Assembly: GCA_025201375.1 (NCBI GenBank)
Contig: JAIWZP010000011.1
Coordinates: 434,001-498,000, forward strand
Direction: 5' to 3'
Length of the DNA: 64,000 nucleotides
From: Gongronella butleri
Lineage: Eukaryota > Mucoromycota > Mucoromycetes > Mucorales > Cunninghamellaceae
Shown: in pieces, positions 1 through 11,712 of the stretch
How the letters are laid out: the number at the start of each line of letters is the position of its first letter
How positions within the stretch are numbered: position 1 is the stretch's first letter
Made by a program: the position numbers and the translations under genes
The notes under the pieces: generated by a model
What the model was told of the DNA's origin: nothing
The model's database searches: none
Seen by the model: only the letters and a program-made list of their open reading frames with translations

Positions 1-5
1 CCCTT

Positions 6-632
6 TCAATTCATGCCATTGTCCTTTTGCTGGTAGTAACGTGTGTACTCTGAGACGGGGAAGACGGTGGGGGCCTGTCCAGAGCTGATGAGATGGACGT
101 GATGGTCGTACGAGCGGCAGGCGGTCAGCATCTCATTGGCGGGCGAGAAGCTCTTTTTCGCGACCTGGAGGAAGTTCTCGTTGCAGAGCGATTGTTGCTG
201 CTGGAGCAAATTGGCAAATTCAAGCACGTTGCGGCGCAAATTGTCGAATTGTTGTCTGACGACCATGGTTCGATTCTGCGCATCGTGTTGTTGCTGCTGC
301 GTGTGATGATGATGATGTTGCTGGTGGTGCTGTTGCTGCTGTTGCAAGCCATTGGTGGGGTTATTGGGGTTGGATGTGGGCAGGGCAATGGTGGATGGTG
401 GTGGAAGCAACGTTGTTGCGTTTTGTGCGGCATTGGCTGCTGATGTGGTTGCCGAGGACGACGTAGACATGCGTGGCGACAAGACATTTTGCAATCCAGG
501 GGCTGAAATGGGTGGGGGCGGCAAAGGAGGCACAATGGGAATATCCAAATACCCATGATGTTGCTGCTGTTGTTGTTGTTGCTGTTGTTGTTGCGAATGA
601 GCATGGTGCATTGCATTGGCATTGGACATGGC

Positions 633-665
<33 letters not shown>

Positions 666-2020
666 GACCTGTTGTGGCTGTGCTTGCGATGGTTGCTGCT
701 GTTGTTGCTGCGGAGGCGCGCCTCTAGATCCTTGTTGCTGCTGTTTGCGCTTCGTGCCCTTGGCATTGGCCTTGGCTTTGGCTGCGCCACCTTTGCCCGG
801 TTGCTTTTGTTGCTGTGCCTGCTGCTGCTGTTGCTGCTGTGCTTGCTGTGCCGGTTGTTGCGTCGAATGATGATGATGCGACGCATTGTTGGTAACGAAT
901 GGCGGATGTGGCGTCTTGTGATTAAGCGTGAGCTGCGCAGATCGCTTGACAAGATCAATCACAATCGTCAGACTGCCACTGCACGCGTACCGATTGGGCA
1001 GCTTGGGCGGCGCCTCGGCAGGGAACGTCTGCTTGGCCTTGTCCGGCTTGCGCTGCTTGATAATGTCCGACCGCTGCGAGCAATAGTACCGCAGCGTCGA
1101 CGTCGTGTCGGGCGCACGTGTAGATCGCCGGCGATCCTTCATACTATAAAAAAAATAGTCGTATGAGATTTCTGGTTTTTTTTCCCTCTGTTTTTCTCTC
1201 AATTTCGTCTCTCAGAGCGCGTCCCCCTTTTCTTTTTTATTTCTTCGCGTGTTTTTTCGCGCGTTTACTTCGCGTGTTTTTCGCGTTTCCCCTTGTTTTC
1301 TTTTTTTCATTTTTTTTCGCGCGTTTTCTCGTTTTTTCTCTCCATTTTTACCTAAAGTTGAACTTTGTGCCTTCCAAGACGTATTCACAGATGCGTCTGC
1401 CGATTTGTGTGAAAGAGGGCGAATCGTTTGTGGTATCATTTGCGGCCATTTCAGCAATGAGGGGGGCAATGTCGAGGGCATAGTGTGAGCGGTCAAAGAT
1501 CTCTGTTTCCTGCAGCGACTGGACGAATTGGGCCATGGAGATGAGGGACATTTTGGCCTTGTCTGCGTGGACGGTCTTTGCGCGTGGCTGGGTGGCATTG
1601 GCATTGGCATGGACGGCCGATGCGGTGGATGACGATGGCGCGGGGCGTGGAGCGCGTGCACCCTTTGTGTTTCCATTGCGCAGATTAGCATTGGAGGGCG
1701 TGGGCGTGGATGACGTGCTGGAAGCTTGTTGTTGGTGCTGCTGCTGCTGTTGTTGTTGTTGTTGCTGTTGTTGTTGTCCAGCAGCCACCACGGCGGCGGC
1801 AGCGGCATTGAGGCCCATGCTCATCTCATTGGACGGCGACATGTCGTGTTGTTGCTGCTGAGGCGGCTGTTGAGGCTGCTGCTGATGCAACACATGGACA
1901 TGATCGTATTTTGGATGATGGTGCTGCTGCTGTTGTTGATTCAATGCACCATAGGCGGGCGGGACGGGTCTGGAGGGCATGGGCGACGGTTGTTGAGGGT
2001 CATCTTGCTGTTGTTGTTGC

Positions 2021-2052
<32 letters not shown>

Positions 2053-3087
2053 CTGGGGCGACAAAGAATGGGGCTGAGCAAAGACGGACGAATGAGAAGG
2101 GTGGCTAATGGGCAATGGCAAAGAAACAGGCTGTTGTTGTTGCTGCTGTTGATGCTGTTGATGTTGCTGTTGTTGGTGCTGTTGGTGCTGCTGCTGCTGT
2201 TGAAGCAATTGCTGTGGAAATGGCTGTTGTTGTTGTTGTTGGCTCGATTGAGTCCTCATGGCGCCCAAAGAGTACATGGTTGGCTTGTTGACGTGTTGTT
2301 GTTGTTGTTGAGGATGAGCTTGTTGTTGCTGCTGCACGTGTTCGTACTTTTGGTGATGATGTGGGTGCTGGTGCAGACCTTGCGAGATGGTGGCGGATGG
2401 CAATGACATACCCATGGAGTGCGAAGGTGGCGACGCAGTTTGTTTCATCAAATACGACGATGCAGACGAGACTTGCTGTGAAACCAACGTTGGTAACCCC
2501 GCCGACGAAGAAAGATGTTGTGCAGAGATCCCCAGCGACGACATGGACTGTGGCGCCTGTTGTTGTTGTTGCTGATGGGCCTGTTGTTGTTGTTGCTGTT
2601 GTTGCTGTTGCGCGTGCTGCTGGCCCAAATGAGGATGGAAAGGCTGTGGTTGTGGCTGTTGTTGCTGTTGTTGTGGATGCTGTGCGCGTGGCGGCGCATT
2701 GCCATAGGGATAGGGCGTCTTTCGCTTGCGGTCGTCCATCATCTCATATGCCGGCGCGTACTTGGCTTGCTGCTTGCGCTGCGAGCTGGACCGACAATAG
2801 TCACAAACATCGTATTTGCCATTTTCTGTCGCGAAATACGCAATGGGCCGGTCGGTCTGGCAGTGGCTGCATTTTTGGAAAGGCACCACCCCATTCGACG
2901 ATGGCAAACGCTGCTGTTGCGCCTGTTGCGCCTGTTGTTGCTGTTGTTGCTGCGCTTGCTGCTGCTGCTGCTCGCGGAACGGGTACCCATTGTTCAAAAA
3001 GGCGTCTTGCTGGCTGCTTATCATACCTTGCCGGTGTCGAAGGCCAGATGACGTATCCGGGTGGTATGGCGAGGGTCCATTGGACAT
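6..3087 (-). CDS. Polyglutamine-rich zinc-finger protein, probable nuclear regulator (957 aa)
   Basis: Two exons, 3087..1352 and 1143..6, close in frame: the donor reads AG|GTAAAAATGG, the acceptor TTTATAG, and codon 579 spans the junction. A four-cysteine module lies at residues 73-98 (C73, C76, C95, C98; C-x2-C-x18-C-x2-C). A second module follows the junction, with C600, C633, H654 and H658 in the spacing of FAR1/WRKY-GCM1-like zinc folds that bind DNA in transposase-derived factors; this family link is inference. Between and after them are very long Gln/His tracts (CAG/CAA runs), typical of transcription coregulators. The tracts account for the Leu- and Cys-rich open frames on the other strand. 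The start ATG at 3087 follows a TTGATTCAG sequence that could be the end of a 5'-UTR intron. The stop lies six bases from the window edge. The exact target and role are unknown. Confidence 0.75.
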
Positions 3088-4928
3088 GAGAGCTGAATCA
3101 AACAAAAAGAAAAGAAGAAAAGCTCGAAAAATCCACCTACACACAAGATGAAGCCCGTGCAAAAGGGACAAAGAGTGAGCAACAAACAATCTTCTCTTTT
3201 TTTTTTTATGAACCTAGCACCAACACAATCGGTGCTCTGGTCCCTTTTGCTCAGCAGCACCCTTCACACCCCACTCTTATCCTTGGCTTACTTTTAAAAA
3301 AGAGGAAAAAGGGACGCGCAGGTGATAAAAAAGAGATGGAAAACGAAGAAAAAAGGGGGGAGACGACAAAGAAAAAGAAAAAAAAAGAGAGGTAAACAAG
3401 ACAAACAAGGAAGAGAGACGGAACGAAAACGAACAACTGAGCAAAAAAAAAAAAAAAAGCTTTTGACCCCCCAAAAATGAGCCTATTTTTTCAAACGCCG
3501 CTCATATGATTGGGCACGTCTCTGTTTGCTCCACTTTCCCCTTCGGCCCCCCATGTCCTGCACAACAAAAATAAGCATACAAGTCCAATCTCCCGGTTTC
3601 GTTTGCCATACGATGGTGCCCTTTTGATTGCATTAGCATAGCAAGACGACGGCAAGAAAAAAAGAAAAAAGAAAAATTAGAATGAGACGGCAGAAAACAA
3701 AAAAAAAAAGAAAATTGTGGCGCCAAGCCCTCAATTTCGTGCAATGGGCGGATGGGGTGCGTGCACACGCACGCCCATCTTTTGCGCCATACCCTGAATG
3801 CGTTTCATGCAATGTCTAGGCGTAATTGCGACGGCTGGTGCCCCTCGTTTATCAAAAAAAAAAGGGTGGTGCCCCTTGATTTTGTTATTTTTTGGTCTTC
3901 TCGTCCATTCAGGCACAAGACACCAGACACCACGGCAGCGCGCACAAGCGAATCGTATCGCCTCGATCGATGCCCAATCTTGGTGAAACCGCCCCCTCCA
4001 CCCCCCAGGACGTGCTCGGCCCCCAATTGAGGGATTCACCCCCCCCCAAATCACATATAGACCTTGCATTCATGCAGATCCCTCTTTTTTTTTGTATTTC
4101 TTCATTGCTAACGCGTGCCCATCGTGTCTGTCGTGCCCATTGGCTTTCTCTGGTGGCAAAAGACGAGTTTGTAGGGCTCCTTTTTGCGCAGTGAGCTCAG
4201 CCAAGCCACGATGCAAGCTTTTCCACTTGATCTGGCCATCTCATCAAGCGTCATAAAGACCCAATTCAATCAGATGTTCATCCATGCCACCGCTCACTCT
4301 CCAAAGTTGGTTCTAGCGAGCTCGAACATGTGGGTAATTTTGCGGCTACTTGATATGGGTTGTTGTTTTTTCGCTTTTCGGCCAAGATGACGCCAGATTC
4401 CCAAAGAAAGATCCAAGCTGAAATAGAAATAGGACGTGAATATGGGCACCACGTCCCTTTTTGCGCCAGGCCTAATGGGTGAATGACGAGTTTGTCGTTG
4501 GTTGTGCATCGAATTTGCATAAACCATGCCTCTCGAGGCAAAGCCGCCGCGCTTGGATTTGTGTAAAATGCCACTCTGCAGTCGATTAATATGTCGAGCG
4601 CGGAACGAAGCAAAAAGGTGCGCGAGGGGAGGCAAGAGCAAGTGGTCGTTTTGGCGTGAATTGGAGCAAAAGTTGTAAAAAAGACAAACGGGTGTCTTTA
4701 TTCAACTTGCTCGCCACAAAAAAAAAAGTGCTACGAACCTGTGAACGCGCGACTGCCTCCCCCCCCTTCTTTCCACGTCGGACTTGAAGCAGACCCCCCA
4801 AAATCAAAAACACCCCCCAATTGTCCCTCTTTTATTCATGCAAGATCATAGATCACCCATTCCTGTCGACTCTCCCCCCAGTTCCATTTCGGGCATGCTT
4901 CTTTTTTTTTTATTTCGCGAGGCCCATG
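3088..4928. other. Intergenic region, no supported gene
   Basis: This 1.8-kb stretch lies between the start of the polyglutamine protein and the stop of the Csm1-like gene, both on the minus strand. It holds purine-rich A/G tracts near 3300-3460 (pyrimidine-rich on the gene strand, as before many genes here) and several short homopolymer runs. Open frames of up to about 115 codons occur on both strands but show no recognisable domain, no good splice closure and no start context. Confidence 0.6.
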
Positions 4929-6105
4929 CTAGTCAATGATTTCATGGCTGGTTATTTTCACATCGTCCTCGTCATCGCCGGGCGCAAGATAATACGCCTC
5001 GGTCCGCCATGGTCGTCGTTCCTGGGATGCGCCATTGCCATGCATCATCTCGTGGTCATTGTCCACGGCCGTGGTGGTCGGCTGGTTGACAACGTTCAGC
5101 ACACGCCAAAGGATCTCCCTGGCCTCATCCTCCTTGAACTCAAAAGGTTTTCTGTAGAATTCTGGCAAATTGCGCACCGTCATCTTGTCCGAGTAGCCAA
5201 GCATGGGCAAATATCGCATCATTGGCTGCTTGTCACTGACGCGACGCGTCATATACACCAAGCGGCACACCAATTCTGTCAAAAATAAAGAGTGATTAAA
5301 TGTATCTTTTTTCTCATTGTTTTCCCTTTTATTGCTTACTGCCAAGTCGCCCGTGCACCGTGCACAGCAGCTCGCCGGTCGCGTCGGGTATGGAAGGCAC
5401 CTGCTGTTCCAGGTACATGCCTGTGGTCTTGCCAAAGAACTCCATGATCGATTTTGCTTGAGCCTCTAGGCTGCTGACTGGTCCATCATTTAAAAAAAAA
5501 AAAGACGATGAGAACGCGTGACTCTTTGTAACGCGCGGTGTTTTTTTACTCTTTGTCCGTGACGCGGCAAGCTCTTCGCGTAGCTTTTCATTCGCCTTTT
5601 CGTCCACGCGTGGGCGTGACATGTCCGCAAGCAGAGTTTTTAACCTATTGACCTCGTTCAATGCGTCGTTTAGCTGCTCGCGCACGTTGGCGTTGTCCCT
5701 TTCGTAGGAGTGTACAAGTTCGTGCAGCTGGCGCGCCTCGTCGTCCGACGCTGGCCAAATTAAAACATAAAAATTGAGCATTTCCACTTTTTTTTTTAAA
5801 TCCAACGGGTACCTGCAGCGCGCCGGCGCGCAACTTCCTTATAGTCACGTAGTGTCTTCTCCTCTTGCGTGTGCCGCAGACTGGATAGCTCGACAAATCC
5901 ATTCTCGGACGCCTTGGCGCGTTCCTCGGCCTATATTTGCGAAAAAAAACACGTGCGCGTCAGCCCGTCACCCCAGCAAACAGCGCCCGCGCGGACCCAA
6001 TTTCACCAAGTTTACCTGCTTGATCCTCTTGCGTAGTCGCTCATTCTCCTGCAACAGCGTGGAAAAGTCCTTGGTATCTGATTTCGCGGGCCTAGCATGC
6101 GACAT
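4929..6105 (-). CDS. CSM1: Monopolin subunit Csm1/Pcs1-like kinetochore protein (297 aa)
   Basis: Five exons (6105..6016, 5930..5813, 5750..5550, 5477..5340, 5275..4929) join in frame. The N-terminal two thirds is heptad-rich and strongly charged, as expected for a long coiled coil. The C-terminal part matches the globular domain of Csm1/Pcs1: a YLPMLGYSDK segment followed by a LPEFYRKPFEF segment and an EAREILWRVLNVV helix, in the order of the fungal Tyr-x-Pro-x-Leu ... Leu-Pro-(x)-(Y) ... Phe signature. In yeasts this protein crosslinks kinetochore microtubule attachment sites (monopolin) and recruits factors to rDNA. An acidic tail of about 50 residues follows the domain. The intron at 5549..5478 is 72 nt and has no in-frame stop, so retention would add 24 residues. 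The gene is divergent from thymidylate synthase. The family call rests on the C-terminal pattern. Confidence 0.72.
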
Positions 6106-6446
6106 GGCGCTGCACCATGATAAAAAAAATTTACTGGGTGAGTCGAACATGTCAGTGACAGTGCAAAGTATGGGCATCAAGAGCAACCCAAGAAAAAAAA
6201 AGGCAATCTAAGCACACTTACGTCGATTAGGAGAATCAAACAAGCGAAATTGGGGTAGGGGAAGAGAAAGTCTGGTATGTGTGGGCGCGAAAACGAACAA
6301 AGAAAAAAAAATGAGAGCGGACAAGAAAAAGGGAAAAAGGAGCGACGCGCTCTCATGTTTTTTTCTTTTAAATTGGGCGCCTCGCCGCGCTTTTTTTTTC
6401 CTTTTCTCTTCTTTTTCACTCTTTTTCACTCTTTTTTTGATCAACT
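6106..6446. promoter_or_regulatory. Shared divergent promoter of the Csm1-like and thymidylate synthase genes
   Basis: Only 341 bp separates the two start codons, so both genes must take their promoters from here. A pyrimidine-rich tract of CTTTTT/TCTTCT runs occupies about 6385-6440, just before the thymidylate synthase ATG. The word GACGCGC occurs near 6341-6347. It contains the ACGCG core of the MluI cell-cycle box, which in yeasts drives thymidylate synthase at G1/S. A single imperfect match is weak evidence. Confidence 0.5.
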
Positions 6447-7432
<986 letters not shown>

Positions 7433-7884
7433 AAACTAGAATAAAATAATAAATGGGTTGTTGGTGCTGTTTTATGAATACTCATGGTCATTCGACTAAC
7501 GAAATCCGGTCATTTCACGCAGACGATGCGCATTGTCCCTTTATCCGTGGTGTGAGCCGCTTTACGTGCGTATACTGATACAGGCGGTGATGCACAACCG
7601 TTGCTTATATTAACCACATGATACTGTATCATACGTACTGTACAAATCAACCAGAAAGATTCGAAGACAAACACGATTTTCATCTGTTTTGGATTTTTGC
7701 ATGCAAATAAAGCGTTTGACCCGTCCACGTTTCAATCTCAGTGGACAGCAACTGACGCGTGCTACGTATCATTTCCATGCTTCTTGAAGCATCGCGCTAA
7801 ATGATACACTGGAACACTGCACAAAAACGTACACTCATCTATCCTTTTGAAAACCAAAAGACACGCTTTTCGAACTTTGCCGTC

Positions 7885-9700
7885 CTGCTGTGCCTCCAGA
7901 AATTTTTTTACAGCCTGCTCGCCCGCCAATGAAAAATACGTCTCGGCATAAACTGTGGTCCAGTCCTCAGGACGGCGTCGCCCGATTTTTTTGGACGGTC
8001 GAAAATACCAAAAACCTCCTATTTGTACTAATGCTCATCTCGTCATCTGCATGGTTGACCTCGCCCAAAATTAGTCGCATCGCAAGATCGCATTCAGCGC
8101 AAAATTTGTAACAAAAAAGCTTAAACCCCCAAGGCGCTACGACCACTTTTGAAAAATTCAGGGGTCACTCAGGGGTCACACATTTCAATCTCAGAAAATA
8201 CCAAATTTGGGAAATTTCGAACTCCGAGTGATCAATGCATCCCAAACAGGTATTTCTGACAATTTGTTATTGGCAGACAAAATGACAGGTCGCCCCAACT
8301 TTCGTAAAAAAAACCCAAAGAGTGACGCATGAACGGCGATCGACTGAGAAAAGTGCCTACTTTGGCGCGAATTTTTTTGCAAAAATTTAAGGTTTGACAC
8401 TCCCAAATTAAGGTAGTGGATTGCATGGAATTTTTATTTTTTTTTATTTTTTTCATTTTTCTGTTTTGCACATTTTTATGCGCTGAGTGGGCTGCAGCCT
8501 GGTGAAGAAATGACCGATGCATGCAAAAAATTAAAACCCAAGCTAGCGCACTGCAAGTCATCCCATTAGACGCTTTGCCCCCGGTTTGTTAGTAAAACTG
8601 CAATAAAAATCAGGGGTCGATTACAGTAGTAGTAGTAGCCCGTTGTCGACCAAACCGCGATCAAAGATTTTGATGTAAAAATGGATTTTCCCTGCGAGTT
8701 TTAGCCAACCATCGATGAAACTGGTTTCATTCGGTAGAGATTCAACAGCTGCTTACCATACGTTGAAAGCGCGACAAGTCGTCTTTTTTATTGTCGAGAA
8801 AATGGAATTTAAAAATAAATCGAAAGTTTGGTCCGATTTTGCAAGCGCACAAAAGTCATGCATCGGCCAAAGAAACATTCCAGAAAGGGCAGAAAGGAAG
8901 CCCTCTTATTCAAACGATGCAAGTTTCATTACTACCGTATGATCGAAGAAAATTTGACCAAGATGGTGCTATGATAAATTGTGAAAATGTCGATATTTTG
9001 GATTTATCTGCACAGCGACCCAATTGATCTCGGGTTTTCAACGTCTTGTTAAAAAAGCGCGCTGAAATACCCTACTGCAAAGGTTTGAAGAGTAGATCCG
9101 GTCAAGGTTTGTAGTTTTTAATACTGTATTGGATTTGTAAAAACCTTTGAAACATTGCCAAAATCTCAAAATTGTCGACAACTCGGCTGCCTGATCTTTT
9201 GTTTTGAAAATAAAATCGCGGAAATGATCAAACGGCACTGTTTTGGCAATGATCCAACCTTTACAGTATTACTTTTGGCGTTCAGATTGAATTGCACAAT
9301 TTCGTGAAATTGGCGATTGTCTCGTCAACGGTCTGATCGACATGCCGTTTTTTTTGATGCTTTTCTGAAAAAAGAGGCGCAACAAAAAATCGCCCATTTG
9401 GAAAAGTTTCGCGGTGATTGCGGCATGCTTTTACCACGAAATAATTTTTTGCAAAGGCACTACAGTACAGCCAAATTTTCAGCAATGTCAAATTTCTCGC
9501 CGAACCAGCCGATTGACCTCAAGGTTTTAATTTTTTTATAAATAAAGAGAGAAGCCAAATCCTATAATACTGTAGGTGGGAAAGTTTCGTGGTACTGCAA
9601 TGAATTCTTCTTGGAGATGAAATGATTTTTTCAGTTTCGGAAAAAAAAAGTTGATCAGGTCAAAATGCATCTGGATGGTCGCCCGCTTGAGAGGTTCAGG
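7885..9700 (+). repeat. Repeat family A, long copy 1
   Basis: This unit matches 42812-45430 in the same order. The section from about 8125 to 8340 is almost identical to 43050-43260 and contains a tandem CAGGGGTCACT/CAGGGGTCACA pair followed by CTCCGAGTGATCAATGCAT. The more distal part (8640-9700) aligns more loosely with 43540-43780 and 44730-45430; shared landmarks are CAGCCAAATTTTCAGCAATG and AAGTTTCGTGG. A third, partial copy starts at 62186. No coding frame is conserved across copies. Confidence 0.75.
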
Positions 9701-10309
9701 TCCAGACAGAAAATCCAAATCTGTTTGGCAACCTACACACTGGCGACCTGAGGAGAGTCATGTCATTGGAGGCATTGACCCCCACTTCCTAAGCAAATCT
9801 GTACAGTAATAAAAATCGAGGGTCATCAGACCGTTCTCGAGCAAATGACGATTAAAGTCGAATTTCAGAAACTCGAATTTCTTGATCAGTTTTGTTCGCA
9901 CGCCTGTATCATAAAACTGGGTTTGGTCGGTAGATCGTCGAATGTCGCATCTTTTTTCACAGCAGCATGCTCCGTGTTTACTTTGTGCGTTGCCGAGAAA
10001 ATTAGGATTGAAATGTTTGTTCACGCGCTGCGAGTGAACAAAGGTCACGCATCGACTTTGTCGAGCAGGGACAAATAACATCCAGACCCGTATCTTTCCT
10101 TACGTGCAAGTTTCAGCATGATTGAATAGCACCGTAAAGCGCCAGGACTGAAATTGTGCATTTATGGGAAAACGTCGATTTTCTCGCCAACGGCCAGATT
10201 GACACTCAATTTTCACGTCATTTTCGAGAACCAGGAGGTCAATATCATACCCAAATGGACAAAGTTACGTGGAGCTGAGGACACTCGCTCGATGGTGCGC
10301 CATGGCAAT

Positions 10310-11020
10310 TTGAAAAATCGCGCTTTTTCACCGATTTTCCAAGGGCTAGAGACATGATGGTGGATTTGACAGGGTAAAATTTATATCCTCATATCGCTGC
10401 GCCATTTAGCCATATGATATGATGAATAGACCGTGTTGATTGACAAAAATGCAATAAAAAAAGGGATCCATTGCTTGGTTTCGGCGTAAAATACAATCTT
10501 GCTTCGTATTTTCGCCTCAAGACTACAGCATCTCGACGAAAAATGGCCGCAGATCTTCAAAATGCAGATAACAAGAAAGAGCACGGCCTGCTGCATACGT
10601 GGATGTCGATGATCGTATTAAAAATCTAGTTCTAGGCGGCACTGAGGTGAATCAACCCATTTGCGGAATGCCGATGATCAACTGCGACGCGTGATATGAT
10701 AACCCGCGTCAAACTTCGATTTGGATACGACTGCTCATAATCAAATCCATACACCTGGAGTTTGTCTTGCTAGTGGACGCGTCGGCACGGGTCTGTGGGT
10801 GTGTTGCTCCCGAGAAATGCGCCTGTAAACTTGCTCCTTGCTCCTTGCTGATTTAATGAATCAGCCTCGTATTTTTTTTTTTTTTTTTTTTTTTTTGCAT
10901 TTTGGTGGTTTCTAACAAGGATGCATCTTGTGTGTGTAATTTGGCACAAATCTGGGGACCCTTTTTCCAGTTTTGGAAGGCTCTTTCGAACCAGGCGCTA
11001 AATGCACATCGACTGCAATT
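10310..11020 (+). repeat. Repeat family B, copy 1
   Basis: One of five diverged copies of a unit of about 0.6-0.7 kb. Landmarks in order: GATTTTCCAAGGG; a CATATCGC...CCATTTAGCC section; a TTTCGGCGTAAAAT section; AAGAAAGAGCACGGCCTGCTG; a degenerate CCGCGTCAAAC core; TTGCTAGTGGACGCGTCGG; and a GGGGACCCTTTTTCCAGTTTTGG end. The other copies are at 24690-25372 (minus), 35190-35830, 50684-51370 and 57768-58470. Confidence 0.65.
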
Positions 11021-11712
11021 ACTGTGCTTGCCCATTGTAGGGTCATGCTGTTTCATTTTTGCAAATTCGATTTTTTCGAGATTTCGGTTGCAACTTGCGT
11101 CGTCATGTCGTCATTACGTTTACCATGGCGACAAAAAGGGGCTCAATGAGAGCGATGGCGCGTGCACAATGTTTTGGACGAGGCACATGCGCTGGAGACG
11201 CGCTGCGGCAAGAATAATCCGCCTTTCAAATTGTGCGCGCGCCAATGTTGGCTTCAACGGCGGTGCAAATGGCACATTTGCACGCGCGTTTAGTGTTGAT
11301 GGACACGTGCAGATCATGCTGGTTCACACATGGACCACCAGACACCCCCAAACAGGCCGTGAGCAGGGATCCAGGCGCTTGCGCACCTTTTTTTACAGCC
11401 GACAAGGAGGTGATTGCTCCAGAATGGCCTCCTTTTGCTTGGAAAAAAGGAGGGTCCCCATTTCTATTACTTTTTGGGCGCGTCGGGGCGCGATTGTGGG
11501 CGAGGCGACGTTGTCTCGATGGTGATTGGACACGTGGAAGGCAGTAAAAAAAAAAGGGGTCACATGACGCGCGCAGTAAGAAAGAGGCGGATTTTTCTCC
11601 GGGACGTGAATATATTCTTGCACTCTTTTTTTTCTTTTACTTGTTTCTCTTTTTGTTTCATTGCGTTTTTTTTTGCCTTTTTACATACCCCCTCGTTTTT
11701 TTTCTATACAAA

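Larger units (their letters stand above)
7433..11712. other. Gene-poor repeat island of about 4.3 kb
   Basis: AT-rich and with no supportable gene. It contains a long copy of repeat family A (about 7885-9700), a copy of repeat family B (about 10310-11020), a T-run of about 27 nt near 10870, a short TAG repeat near 8623, and many TACTGTA/TACAGTA words (for example near 7622, 9123, 9472 and 9566). The last 700 bp lead into the ATG9 promoter, which ends in a T-rich tract before the start codon. Open frames here are short and lack family resemblance. Confidence 0.7.

Noticed and set aside
555..1166. Leu-rich plus-strand open frame opposite the polyglutamine gene
   Set aside because: It is the complement of CAG/CAA tracts (CTG/TTG gives Leu); no domain and no independent start context. 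The same applies to the Cys- and Val-rich frames at 616-870, 473-727 and 1535-3089.
4278..4641. Open frames of 111-115 codons on the minus strand between the first two genes
   Set aside because: Two overlapping frames on the same strand, neither with a domain or codon bias like neighbouring genes.
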